A DNA stretch of 64,000 bases from Pseudo-nitzschia pungens (taxonomy: Eukaryota > Bacillariophyta > Bacillariophyceae > Bacillariales > Bacillariaceae). Below are positions 8,738 through 20,300 of the stretch, in pieces (the stretch's first letter is position 1; the number at the start of each line of letters is the position of its first letter). The DNA is taken from assembly GCA_037355855.1 (NCBI GenBank), contig CM074761.1:6219346-6283345 (forward strand). Direction: 5' to 3'. The position numbers were made by a program, and so were the translations under genes. The notes beneath the pieces are model-generated. The model saw only the letters and a program-made list of their open reading frames with translations. It had not been told where the DNA came from and ran no database searches.

Positions 8738-10477
8738 TTACGCATGCTCGTTTTCTTGCTCGGTTTTCGATCCGTGGGGTCCGTTGTCGGCCGTGTTCGT
8801 GTAGCTAGTCTTGTCGTAGAACAGTGCCGCCAACAGCAGGAGAAGGCCACCGATGCATCCGACCCCATAGCCGATCTGGACACTGGTTTGGTCGTCGGGA
8901 ACGGGGAGGCTCTTGGTTCCCAATACGATCGTGGGCACGGCCAGGGCCACCGCCACCCACCCGGACGTTTTGTGCACGACCTCCCAGATGGTTCGTGCCT
9001 TCGTTTTTGCTTCGTCCCCCTCGGGAGGATGGGGCCGGAAGAAGGCATTGAGCGGCTGGAGCAATCCCAGGATCATAACGACCATGCCGCAGACGCCGTG
9101 GCGAAAGTTGGTCTGACCGTAGTCCATAAAGACGTTGAAATTGGCCAGCGCAATGATCCAGCCCGCCAGTGCCGAGAGGAGGCCAATGGTCTGGATCATC
9201 CGGTGAAATCGGAACCATGCTCCGTCGGGGCGGTGCTTGAAGAATTTCGCCACGAGGGTTCCCGACGGGAGCAGGAATCCCCACCCGATCAGCATGAGCG
9301 AGGCGTGGGCAAAGTGCTTTCTGCGGAGGGCATTCTGACTCGCGGTCGCGTCCACGGCAATGGAATCCAGTGGCGATCCGCCGGCACCACCGCCGTCGCA
9401 ATCGGCAATGTCCGGCAGTCCAAAGAAGCTCTCGCAGGCGCTCTCGGTTCCCTCGTAGGCGGTCGTGTCCTCGATGGCCGAAACCCGAATCGTGGGTGGA
9501 ACCGAGTCGTCGTCCGCGTTGAGATCTACGATCGTGGCCCTGGCAGCCACGCGAAATCCCCTCACGTGGGAGTTGTCTTTGGTGTTGTTGGGATCGCACT
9601 CGGTGCACGTTCCGACCGATTGCGCCAGTGCCACGGCCTGCTGCTTGCTGTCGGGATCGAGCCGGAATCCACGACTGTACAGTCCCCCCTCGGTGGCAGG
9701 GTCCAGCAGGATCTCGAACGGCGACGAGATGCACGATTCGACGTCGATCAGGCAGTGGACGGAGTGCTGTTCGGGACCCTCCAGGGTTCTCACCGTGGGA
9801 TTGTCGAACAGGGTTCCGCGGTCGATGCAAAACAGATCCATGACAAAGCCCGTCGTGCAAATCTCCGCACCCACGCCGAGAGAACACCCGGTTTCGGTTT
9901 CGGTGCTCGCTGCCGAAACGTCGAGAATATCTTGCATTCCGAAAAAGGTCTGACAGGCGCTCTCGACTCCCGCGTAGGCGGTGGTGTCCTCCATGGCAAG
10001 TGCCGAGATGGTGGGCGGAACGGTGGGATCATCCTCCTTCAGATCGGTAATCGTGGCCTTGATGGCCGCACGGAATCCCTTTGCGTGGGGGGAAGCCACA
10101 CCGTCGCTGGTGCACGTGGTGCAGGTTCCCACGGACCGGGCCAGTGCCACCGCTTGCTCCTGGGACTTGCCGTCGAGGCGAAACCCGCGCCGGTATAGAT
10201 CACCGGGAGTGGAGGGATCCAGGAGGACCTCGAACGGCGACGAGATGCAGGATTCGACGTCGACCAGGCAGTGGATGGAGTGCTTCTCGGGACCCTCGAG
10301 GGTTCTTACCGTGGGATTGTCGAACAGGGTTCCGCGATCGATGCAAAAGGAATCCATAACGAACCCCTCGGTACAGATGGTGTCGCCGACTTTCAGCGCC
10401 GCCGACGTTTGTGCCATCGACAAGAATGATAGCAGGAAAATCTTGACGATCTTGTGGTTCTGGTTCCTGGCGATCAT
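8738..10477 (-). CDS. Secreted, membrane-anchored cytochrome b561-like protein with duplicated Cys-rich domain
   Basis: A 579-residue protein. The N-terminus has a charged stretch followed by LLSFLSMAQTSA, a good signal peptide. Two homologous domains follow (about residues 30-185 and 200-345), each with FCIDRGTLFDNP, a HS(I/V)HCL segment, ESCISSPFE and a C-x2-C pair. From about residue 385 there are five or six hydrophobic helices with His in positions expected for heme ligands (HASLMLIGWG, FRFHRMIQ, NFRHGVCG, VVHKTSGW), as in cytochrome b561 and iron-reductase domain proteins. A role in trans-membrane electron transfer, perhaps metal reduction at the cell surface, is inferred from this architecture only. 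The ligand of the Cys-rich domain is unknown to me. Stop is TAA. A 518-codon plus-strand frame over it is a shadow. Confidence 0.8.
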   Translation of the reverse strand: MIARNQNHKIVKIFLLSFLSMAQTSAALKVGDTICTEGFVMDSFCIDRGTLFDNPTVRTLEGPEKHSIHCLVDVESCISSPFEVLLDPSTPGDLYRRGFRLDGKSQEQAVALARSVGTCTTCTSDGVASPHAKGFRAAIKATITDLKEDDPTVPPTISALAMEDTTAYAGVESACQTFFGMQDILDVSAASTETETGCSLGVGAEICTTGFVMDLFCIDRGTLFDNPTVRTLEGPEQHSVHCLIDVESCISSPFEILLDPATEGGLYSRGFRLDPDSKQQAVALAQSVGTCTECDPNNTKDNSHVRGFRVAARATIVDLNADDDSVPPTIRVSAIEDTTAYEGTESACESFFGLPDIADCDGGGAGGSPLDSIAVDATASQNALRRKHFAHASLMLIGWGFLLPSGTLVAKFFKHRPDGAWFRFHRMIQTIGLLSALAGWIIALANFNVFMDYGQTNFRHGVCGMVVMILGLLQPLNAFFRPHPPEGDEAKTKARTIWEVVHKTSGWVAVALAVPTIVLGTKSLPVPDDQTSVQIGYGVGCIGGLLLLLAALFYDKTSYTNTADNGPHGSKTEQENEHA

Positions 10478-11264
10478 GATTGTATTTTGGATCGATTTCT
10501 ATCGGATGTACGCGTGTGTGTGTTTGTGTTTGTGCGTGGATGTCAATCGCGTTGAATGTCGATCGGCTTTCGGTTTGTGTGTTGTTTCGATGTGTTTTGA
10601 GATTGGTTGAGATTGAATGCAGGGAGATTTCGATTTGTGAGAACAGAGAATGGATGGGAAGGTTGTCAGGGTAACAACAGATGCTATTGCACCAATAAAA
10701 AAAATAGAGTATGAGAACTCGTAAGTTACTTGTGCTTGTACAATCTTCCGTCGTGCATCGACGATCACATACAATTTCTCCCGAGGCTACAAATCCTTCT
10801 CTTCCAGGATTTGAGAATGGCACCTCCAATTTCAAAAGTACAAAGTATTTCTAGAAGTATTAGCTAACGATTAACTTCGCAGGTTCGTACCGTATCTGAC
10901 GGACAACGGAAAGCTTTCTCTTCCACAGAAATCTGGGGGGCTATACTGTAAGTGGAAGTTTCGTTCTAGTTCGGGAACGACGAAGAAACAAAGTGTGAAA
11001 CCTTTCCTTGCGGTACGTAAAGCCTTACCGTACGATAAAGGTACGTGCTTGTACAGTAAGTTAAGTTAGTTCAAAACAAGTTGATGTGCATCGCAGGACC
11101 CAAAAGCAGTGGAATGGTCATTTTTTGGTAGCATTCGGTATTCTACGGTATGTATGGTACCATACGGTACGTGTAACATGCTGGTGAGTTACAATTATTA
11201 TTATTTATATCAAAAAGACTTTTTATGGCCCATGTTCAATGTTTAGGTTGAACCTTACGAGTAC
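10478..11264. other. Intergenic region upstream of the b561-like gene
   Basis: Contains a GTGTGTGTTTGTGTTTGTGCG run just upstream of the start codon and many GTACCGTA-like words further right. It presumably includes the promoter of the b561-like gene, but no specific element can be assigned. Confidence 0.4.
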
Positions 11265-11363
11265 CGTACTACAAAATTCCTAACAGCTGTCCGTTGCTTA
11301 TACGCGCCTATGTACTAATTTCTACGTGGACTTGAGGACAGCTGTTAGGAATTTTGTAGTACG
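11265..11363. repeat. Foldback element, best copy of the family
   Basis: Arms CGTACTACAAAATTCCTAAC...and the matching GTTAGGAATTTTGTAGTACG are perfect over about 28 bp, with a spacer of about 43 bp. TA-containing ends suggest a MITE, but no autonomous partner is visible. Confidence 0.75.
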
Positions 11364-11508
11364 TTCCGCACTTTGCTTCTCTTTTTGTTGTGACTACCGT
11401 ACGATTAAGATTACTTTCTTATTCGTAACTTACCGGTAAACCTTACGTACCCTAAGATTACTTGCTTGAGTTTGTACAGCAATTGCCTTATTGTGGTTAC
11501 AATATCAA

Positions 11509-11603
11509 TACTACAGAATTCCTATCAGCTGTCCCCGGGTTTCAGTAGAAATCAGTAGTCGGGGACGTAGAACCCCGGGACAGCTGATAAGAACTTTGTA
11601 GTA
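11509..11603. repeat. Foldback element, diverged family member
   Basis: TACTACAGAATTCCTATCAG pairs with CTGATAAGAACTTTGTAGTA. The arms extend inward through GCTGTCCCCGGG/CCCGGGACAGC, giving a longer stem than in the other copies. Confidence 0.65.
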
Positions 11604-11702
11604 CGTGAAAGTGAAAACGGTTTTGTGCTCCAGGAGGCGATTACAATCAAGATTACCGTAACCTTACGTAACCTTCAATAATTTTTTGAACCAATCAAAT
11701 CA

Positions 11703-11784
11703 TACTATGAAATTCGTGAAAGCTGTCCCTCGGTTCTACAAGTACACGAGATTGGGAACAGCTGTCAGGAATTTGTCAGTAGTA
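11703..11784. repeat. Foldback element, most diverged family member
   Basis: TACTATGAAATTCGTGAAAG pairs imperfectly with CTGTCAGGAATTTGTCAGTA. Shares the AGCTGTCCC core of the family. Confidence 0.55.
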
Positions 11785-12357
11785 CCGGTAAACCTTACGA
11801 TTATTACTGTAATCCGAAGTTTTCTCGGATGAGCACGTGCACTCGCGCCTAGGTAATAATTTGAAAAAGGGCACAACGGAAAAAATGAAGAGTCATTTCA
11901 GTAATTTCTTTAGTAATCGAGTTACTTCCTCCGTTCCGAAATAACTGTGCGATGACCGAAGTGTTTGCGTTCCGAAATAAGTGTTGCTTTGTGTAGAAAA
12001 TACGTAGAAGTTGTACCACAAACATCAAAATTATTTTTCTTCTAATTTTTTTTTTCGTGCACCGCACGGTTTTCTATAGAACACACGGATTGCGCGTAAA
12101 AAACACACTAAAACACACACAAAATTAAATTAAAACACACACGAACGAAAATAACTAGTGTTATCGCGCAAAATACGAGAATTAATTAATTTTAATTAAT
12201 TAATCGAGACACGAAAAATAGGCTATCTTTGGACAATAAAACGGAAGACAAGAACTCTCTTCTTGTTTCTATTACCTATACCTGGACAAAAATTCAGTGT
12301 CTTAGCTTTCGAAAGAACCTTCCCCGAGGTTCAAATGCCAGGTGGAACCCTTTCAAC

Positions 12358-12702
12358 TGTCGTATCTCTGGAAACCAGAAGAAAACGACCGAAGATAGAA
12401 GATAGAAATAGTTGTGTTGATAATTTTTGAATTAAAGAATTATGAATGAAATTAGATAAAAGATAAAATAGAATGTTTCTCGTACAACGCCGTGTTGAAA
12501 GAATTCAAACAGACGTAGAGAAACTGTCTTGAAGAACATAAAGAACAGTTCTTCAAAGAACCTAGAGTCATAGAGAACCTGAGTTGGGGACATCAGTCAT
12601 AGAGAACCTTGAAGTTGATAGAAACATTGTTTTGTTTCTTAAAATATAAATGGTTTGTTTCTTGTATATTTCTTGTGTGTCGTAGTTTTGGGACATACGA
12701 CA
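12358..12702 (-). repeat. 3' LTR of GypB2 (345 bp)
   Basis: TGTCGTAT...ATACGACA ends. Lacks CGGAATG relative to its partner at 51610-51961 and to GypB1. Confidence 0.94.
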
Positions 12703-12746
12703 TTATCTTTCTTCTCGAGATAGATCTTGTTGAACTTGGAAAGATC

Positions 12747-13160
12747 TCATGGGGAATGATAAGGCTTGATACGTCTGAGATTAATCCGTTCAATGATATG
12801 CTCATTGCGAAGGAAAGATACAGTACCATTGGTGTGGACTTGAGTGATGGTAAATGGGCCAATTGCTCTGGAACCAAGCGCATCAGTCTTGTAGTTGAAG
12901 ATCATGATCTGATCACCAATGTTGTAGTCATGGTGTTTACGACGCTTGTTTTCTCTGAGCGCATTCTGATCAATAACAGATTGGCGTTTGGATCTGAGGA
13001 GTTTGATATCAGTGATGATAGGGATTGGAAGGAACATATCACGATGGAAGGCAATAGCTCCAGGTGAAACACCAAATGTTTTATGCACAGTGCATCTGAC
13101 AGCAAATTGAGCAGAGGCAAAAACATTGTCAATGAGGTCAATAGCTTGTTGCAATTCCTG
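12747..13160 (-). pseudogene. GypB2 Gag-Pol, segment 3: integrase C-terminus
   Basis: The last 138 codons of the interrupted polyprotein. It includes the end of the integrase core and a GPFTI (GPY/F-type) module, and ends RIKPYHSP before the stop. It joins in register to the segment at 43039-45209 across the GypF insertion: GypF plus one AGGAG copy falls between two codons. Confidence 0.88.
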
Positions 13161-13165
13161 AGGAG

Positions 13166-13432
13166 TGTGACGGGCTAGCGTAGCTAGCAGTCACGATTGA
13201 ATAATTAACCGAATCCCATACGGGAATCGAATATTATATATATATATGTATCCAATCATGAATACATTTCAGTTGAGTCCCAGAAGGTGATATATGCCTA
13301 ATCGTGGGAATCAACAATGAATCAACATTTATGGCAAGAGCATGCCAAAATGTGGCTATGCTCGCGACCTTAATTTCAGGTTCAACTCACGTAACAATAT
13401 TCCACTCCGAAATTCTACTCTAGACCGTAACA
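13166..13432 (+). repeat. 5' LTR of GypF (267 bp)
   Basis: Begins TGTGACGG and ends CCGTAACA. Lacks 33 bp that the right LTR has. The junction in this copy is ATTCCACTCCG, consistent with a deletion between short CC-containing repeats. Confidence 0.92.
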
Positions 13433-13445
13433 CAGTAATTACTGT
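13432..13445 (+). other. Palindrome at the primer-binding-site position of GypF
   Basis: ACAGTAATTACTGT is a perfect 14-bp palindrome starting on the last LTR base. No TGG-type tRNA site adjoins the LTR. Compare GypB and GypC. Confidence 0.6.
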
Positions 13446-13549
13446 TTGTGCTTTACAGTAGAAACAGTAGAACTCAGTACTGAATTCAAAATCGAATAGA
13501 CCCCTCTTATCCTCAACAAAAGAGACACCTTGTACCTCCAACAAGCAAC

Positions 13550-13772
13550 ATGGCAGGCATCTACAGAGATCCCCCTATTGCCTACAAGAGCTCCTTCGAT
13601 CGAACCAAGCCTAAGCTCTTCACCCTATACAATGTCGATGAGGACCAAACCGACAGCATGAAAGTCCCCCTATTTACAGAGACCGGAGGACTAGAAGAAC
13701 TGCTCTTCGTGGAGGAATCTTTTCGAAACGCCGCCAAGCTCCTAAGACTCCCAATCGACATTTACCTGACTC
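13550..13772 (+). pseudogene. GypF Gag, N-terminal segment
   Basis: Starts MAGIYRDPPIAYKSSFDRTK and is open to the TnG insertion point after ...DIYLT. The frame continues at 40029 once TnG and a 2-bp TC duplication are discounted. The apparent 100-codon frame ending at 13852 reads on into TnG's inverted repeat and is an artefact of the insertion. Confidence 0.8.
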
Positions 13773-13796
13773 CGTCCGAAAACTGGTTCGCGACCC
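13773..13796 (+). repeat. Left terminal inverted repeat of TnG
   Basis: 24 bp identical to the reverse complement of 40003-40026. The next 600 bp are AT-rich with poly-A/T runs and no gene. Confidence 0.85.
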
Positions 13797-14385
13797 CTCC
13801 CAAGAATTTATTTAGGGGGGTCGCGATTTATTCCTGGCTCATTTTGACGTAGCTCGATTCCTAGCTCTCTCGCGATTCGCAACCCCAATCGCGACCCAGT
13901 AACTACCTCAATTACGAAAATTACGAAAAAAAAAAATAAAATTCATACTCGACCCTACTTTTTTAAGACTCAATTTTTTTTCTTCAGTCACTTAATCAAA
14001 TTAATCAACATTTAAAAAAAAAAATATTTGTTTTCTCAAAATAATCCCCCCCTTCCCCCAATTTTTTTTCAATCTGACTCATTATTACCGACCCTACCAA
14101 CATTATATATTATGAGACTGTTGCAGAAATTCACTCTCAAAAATTGATTTCTCATCCCGACACAAGTATTTCCCATCACACCCCTCAAGAAATTCATCAG
14201 GAAAATCACAATTATTACCCGAATTACAGGAATCGCGACCCCCATGAAAAAATTTTTGAAACACTATGATGCAAAATATAAGTCTTTCTTTTGATAAATA
14301 TTGATACTACTCTAATAATTGTTTATTCTCTGTTCAGTTTTCTCACACACTCACACACAAATTTTGGTTCGATCTCGAACAATTT

Positions 14386-17300
14386 TTAAAGACTGGCCAA
14401 CACGATATCGTTACTGCCAGTAAAGCCCTCCTCATCTTCATTTACATCTAGCAAAGCTTGTAGCTCCGGACTAATGTATTCAGTAACTTCTTCCTCCTGC
14501 ACCCAGTCCTCATCGTACGGACTGTTGTTGTTGTCATCGTTTTCACTCTCGCGACGGAGCCTCTCTCTCAATCTTTCCTCACACTCTCTACCCGTTCTCG
14601 GATCTTTCCTCAGCACATCAATCTCCCTGCACAAGTTATTGAACAGTGCTAGACCTTCCTTCGACCATGATTGTTCCTCTCCACTGTATTGGTCACAAAA
14701 TTTCTTTTTCTTCCCCCTTCTCACAATCCTGCCAACACCGTTCCTTTTTTGCTCAACATGATTCACCCAAACATCATACTCATTATGAATCATCATCAAT
14801 GCAAATGCTTCATCGCTTTCTGTGAATATTTCACTCAGCAAACATGTCGTCTTTTTGCATCTGTAGCCCCTCTCTATTGGAGAGATGCTTGATAGAATCC
14901 GAGTCACAAAGTAATAAAAATCATCATTTTCACTGTTGTTGTCATACCTTCTGTACTCTGGGTTCAGTCCCAGCCTCTTTCTACTAGTTCCATTACTACT
15001 AATACTCTCCCGCATCACAATCTCCACTTTACCTGGAAAGGAATCTGGCACAATGCCTTCGCGATCGAGTGTGTCCTCTAGGACGACGCGTACACAGCAG
15101 TAGAAAGTGTTAGAGTAGCAGGGGATATACCATCAATCTCAACCAAGCAGTAATAGCAACCAATTTATTCACTTAGTAAGCACGTACCGAGAAAATGTTT
15201 TCTAGCCAAAGTTTGAGCATTGTGCCGCAGCGTGGAAAGACCTTGGTACACCAACCTTCTGTTAAACTCATAAAAAATTTCAAATGAAATACCATGGGGT
15301 GGAACCTGCCGTGCACCGGAAGACAGTCACGAGTCCACTCGGGATTGGATTAAGAATAAGGATAAAAACAATTAGCGAGTCGACGGAATCGCCGACTGCT
15401 CTGGAGAGCTCTTAGAACTGCAACAGATAGACTAACCAATAGAGCTCACAATTTGCATATCACTACTGTTCTAATCACTAGTAGACCCGGGGTATGGCAT
15501 GATTTTAAAATCAAGCTGAGCGCTGATGACCATGAGCAGAAAGGTACCGATCGATCAAAAAGGACGACGAGACCGAAAGACTGCCAAAAATGGAGGCGCA
15601 GAGAAGCAAAAACAGGGAGAAGGATATCCAGTGTCTGCAGCACAAGGAAGACCGACCCCAGCAACTGTTGGCGCCCAAAGAAGGGAGCAACAGCAGCAAC
15701 AGAGACACCTGAGCACCTAAACAGGACCATGGTCGACAACAAAGAAATAATCGAAAATAATGAGTGTCGAAAAAGAGACACATAATCCAGTGAGTGGACT
15801 AGTTGGACCAACACCGAGTGGACGGACAGACCAAAAAGGGTATGCCGACCAAAACCAGAACATATAAATATCCGGACAGGTATAGAATAAATACCTAAAC
15901 ACCACTAATCCCACGGGAAACGGGAAGTGGGACCGGCCCGGTGACGACTTAATAGAGAAGCAACGCCGGAGAACCACGGGAACCGAATCCCACGAAATAA
16001 AAAACAGAAACAACTCCGGGGAACCACAGGATTCCCGTGAGCTAAAGAGAGAAACAACTCCCACCTCTGAACAAACCAGGGGGAGAATCAGTTACAACAC
16101 GAGTTATCACGAGAGCAGTGAAAACCCAGCAAACAAACTGGAGGACCTGAGCAATCACTTTTTGCTCAATCGCAACACAAACAGCAAAAATAACAGAAAT
16201 ACTGTAACTAAACTAAACTAAAATAAAAACTGATTAACCATGGCGGCTAAAGGAACCAAACTGAAGCCCTTTAACATCGTTCGGGAGGATTGGCCAGAAG
16301 ACGCCACCACCGTAAAGATGAATGTAGACAGTGAACAGGGTGGAATCGCATTCAGTGACTACCTGAAAGTTCTCAATGGTAGTGAAAGACCAGAACTCTT
16401 CCTCATCTGGAAAAGAGACTTTGACCAGAAAATTGCTGGCAATGACAAACTCCACGGAGACCAGAAACTGGAGGTTCTACAAAGAATCCTCACTACCGAG
16501 GCTCTCGGACTTGTCCAACGAACACTCCAGCGGACCTACTTGGCAGAACCGAACCACAAGATCCACAGTACCAAACGAGTACAGAGAAAGATCCAGGAAA
16601 TCGAACAACGAGACCAGGCAAACATCCTATTATCGATGGGACAAGACGCAACTCCCACGGGAGCCACCAAGGAAAAGGCAAAGGAGAAATCTCCAAACGC
16701 CGACAAAACCGACACAGCCACGGCGAGATCGGACAAAGAATCGGAGACCGACAACAACCTCGAGTCCCCCATCCCAAAGAAAAAGGTCGCAAGCGCCCTC
16801 ACCCAGTACTACCAATCCCAGGAGTACAGAAAGGATGTCTTGGAGGAGTGCATGCATGCCCTCAAGCTCAAAATCTTTGGCAATGACCAAAACGGCAGAC
16901 GCTCGTACATCATCCTTCGACGATTCATGCGAGGCATGCGCGTCGACCTCAAACATGGCATCAGAGCCTGGGCCAACAGAATGGCCGAGCTCCAAAGCTA
17001 CCTCCCCGAATGCCTCTGGGAATGTGGCAGTGACCAAATGGAAACACCAAGAAGTTTCACCCAAGGAGAACTGAAGGAAATATTAGATTCCAATATGACC
17101 CACTCCCAACGCGAGAAACTGGAACACATTAGTTGGGACCTCTACACCCACTCCTTTAACACCACTATCGACAAGCTCGAAAATCTGGAAATCACCATCC
17201 GAAAGGAAGCACTAATGCACCAACGCCTCACCGATCTCGAAAAGCAGACCGGCGTCGCCAAGAAGACTCCCAAGGCCGCACCTGGGGGAGGAACCCACCA

Positions 17301-20300
17301 CGGGAAATCCCCTGGCAAAAAGAAGCGCCCTGCGGACAACAGCAACAAACAGCTATGCAAGACCTGTGGCAAGGTCCACGCCGGCAAATGCTGGAAACTA
17401 ACCGGCGGACCCCCCAAGAAGGGAAAGTTCGACCGGGAGACGCTCAACTTGCTCAAGGAGCATTTTGTAGCAAAGGAAGACTCAGACAACGAGCAGTACT
17501 CCAAACCCCACTGGGGAAGGAACTTATCAAATCACGAGTACTCCTATGTACTGGCCACGGCCCAAGCCGACCACGAAGTCTCCGATGACGAGATCGACAT
17601 CTCTGATCGGGAACTCAAAGAGTACAGAAGAAAGTACAGAAAAACCTTCAAAAAGAAAGGATCCCACAACTGAATGGTTGATACCATCCACACTGGACCC
17701 CGCATAATCAATCGGTTTGCGGACGTCTGTGTGGAGGTATTGGACCACAAGGGAAGGGGAAGGATGCTCCGGGGCCTATTAGACTCCGGTTGCTCCAAAT
17801 CCATCATACTAAGGCACTTTGTCGACCGAAGTCAACTAACGAACCGAGACCAAAGATCTGTCACCTACAATACCTACGGGGGCAAGTTCAGAACCAAGTC
17901 TGCGGCTTCAGTGGGACTAAGGCTGATAGAATTTTCAAACTCCAAGACCATCAAATGGACCTTCCAAGTGGATGAGTATCACCACCATGAGGAAGTGCCC
18001 TATGACATGATCATAGGATCCGACCTAATGGCACAACTGGGACTGGACATAAAATACAGTTCCCGGACAATTGAATGGCAGGGTGACTCCATCCCCATGA
18101 AGGGAATGGGGGAGCTCGCTGACCCGGACAAATGCGAGGCAGTATTCTTTGCCAACACACAGAGTCCAATCCTCCAGCAGGAGGAAGAGAGGCAAGCCAA
18201 AATTCTGGATGCAGACTACTCCAAAGTCGATATAGACGCTATGGTCAATGACCTGGAGATTACGGACGCGTCCAAGACCGCCTTGAAGAAAACGCTAAAG
18301 AAATTCCCAACACTCTTTGGAGGAGGATTGGGTCTTCTCAAAAACATAGAACCGGTGTCCATTGAGCTCCAACCAGGGGTCAAACCGGTCCGGCAGCGGT
18401 ACTATTCAGTACCCCATGCCTTTGAACAAGCACTCCGGAAGGAAATCAACAGGCTCTGTGACATTGGAGTCCTGGAAAAACTCCCCCACGATGATGACTC
18501 TCCATGGGCATCCCCTACTTTTTGCCAACCCAAAAAGACAGGGGACATTCGCGTTCTAACGGACTTCCGGAAGATGAATGCCGCCATTCAGAGGAAACCG
18601 TTTCCACTACCAAGGATAGGGGAAACAATCCAAAGACTCCAAAAGTTCAAATCAGCTACGGCGCTAGACTTATCCCAAGGCTACTACACAATTCCCATCT
18701 GCAAGGAAAGCCAAAAGATTTGCTCTACCATTCTCCCATGGGGAAAGTATGCCTACAAAAGACTGGCAATGGGAATCGCATGTGCGCCCGACATCTTCCA
18801 ATCAGTCATGATGAACCTCCTAGGGGATCTGGACTATGTCTTGGTCTATATTGATGATATCCTAATCATCCAGAGGGAAGGCGAATCCGAACAGGATCAT
18901 CTCCACAAAATCGATACAGTCCTACAACGACTGGATGACGCCGGCTTTCGCGCCAACCTCAGAAAATCCTTCTTCATGCAGAGAGAAGTGGAATATCTGG
19001 GATTTCTGCTAACAACAGAGGGCATCCAACCCCAGCCAAAGAAGCTGGAGGCGATGAAGCGTCTGGAAGCCCCCAAGAACACCAAGCAACTCAAGATGTT
19101 TCTTGGAATGGTAAATTTCTACCGGGACATGTGGAAGCGCCGCTCCCACATCCTAGCCCCTCTGAACAAGCTAGCAGGGAAAAAGGGCAAAATGAACTGG
19201 TACTGGGGTCCAGCAGAGCAGAAAGCTTTCATGGAGGCGAAGAGAATGCTCGCAGATGAAGCGAGACTCGCATTCCCGGACTTTACAAAACCATTTCATC
19301 TCTACTCAGACGCCAGCGACAGGCAACTGGGAGCAACTGTATGCCAAGATGGCAAGCCCCTTGGTTTCTACACAAGGAAACTGAACTCTGCGCAGCTCAA
19401 CTACACTGTCGGGGAAAAAGAACTCCTTGGTATAGTGGAAGGCTTGAAAGCGTTTGAGGGAATCCTACGAGGACAAGATGTAATTATTCACACGGATCAC
19501 CTCAATCTGCTGTATCAGCAGATGCCGACGCAGAGAATGGTCCGGTGGAGACTCCTCATGGAGGAGTTCCACCCGGTAGTCAAGCATGTGGCTGGCAAAG
19601 ACAACGATGCAGCAGACGCGCTGTCTCGCCTGGACATTACGGATGATCCGGCAGATACAGTGGAATGGCTACCACCAAATAAGCCCCTCACCTACGCGGA
19701 TGAGGAAGAGCACCTCCGGCAACTATTATTCCCACTTGGAGAAGAACCGGAGGAATTCCAGGGCAATAGTGCATTCCCACTTGCCCCGGACATGATTCAG
19801 TTCTACCAGCAAAAGGACACCGGAATCATGAGTGCTCTGGAAAAAGACAATCGACTGACCACCAAAATGGTGGAAGGTTACAGTCTAATCCACAAGGAAG
19901 GGAAGATTCTGATCCCAGAAAAACTCAAGGATAGAGTTATGGAATGGTACCACAGCATGCTGGTCCATCCCGGAGAAAAGAGAATGGAGCAGAGCATACG
20001 CTCAGTGTTCACCTGGAGAGGCCTACGGAAGGACGTCCAGGACCTATGTAAACACTGCCACACATGCCAGATGTTCAAAAAGAGTGGCCGGAAGAAGTAT
20101 GGACTACTACCGGAGAAAGCAGTTGAGGTCACCAAATGGCAGAGAGTCAACGTGGACCTCTGGGGACCTGCAACTGTCCACAATAAAAATGGTAAAGATT
20201 ACCACATCCATGTCCTCACCATGGTGGACCCAGTGACCGGATGGTTTGAACTGGCTCACCTGAAGGACTCCCCAAATGCAGCAGAAACTCAACGTTTGCT

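Noticed and set aside
8642..10198. 518-codon plus-strand frame and other frames over the b561-like gene
   Set aside because: Shadow frames in GC-rich coding DNA; the minus strand has a signal peptide, duplicated domains and membrane helices.
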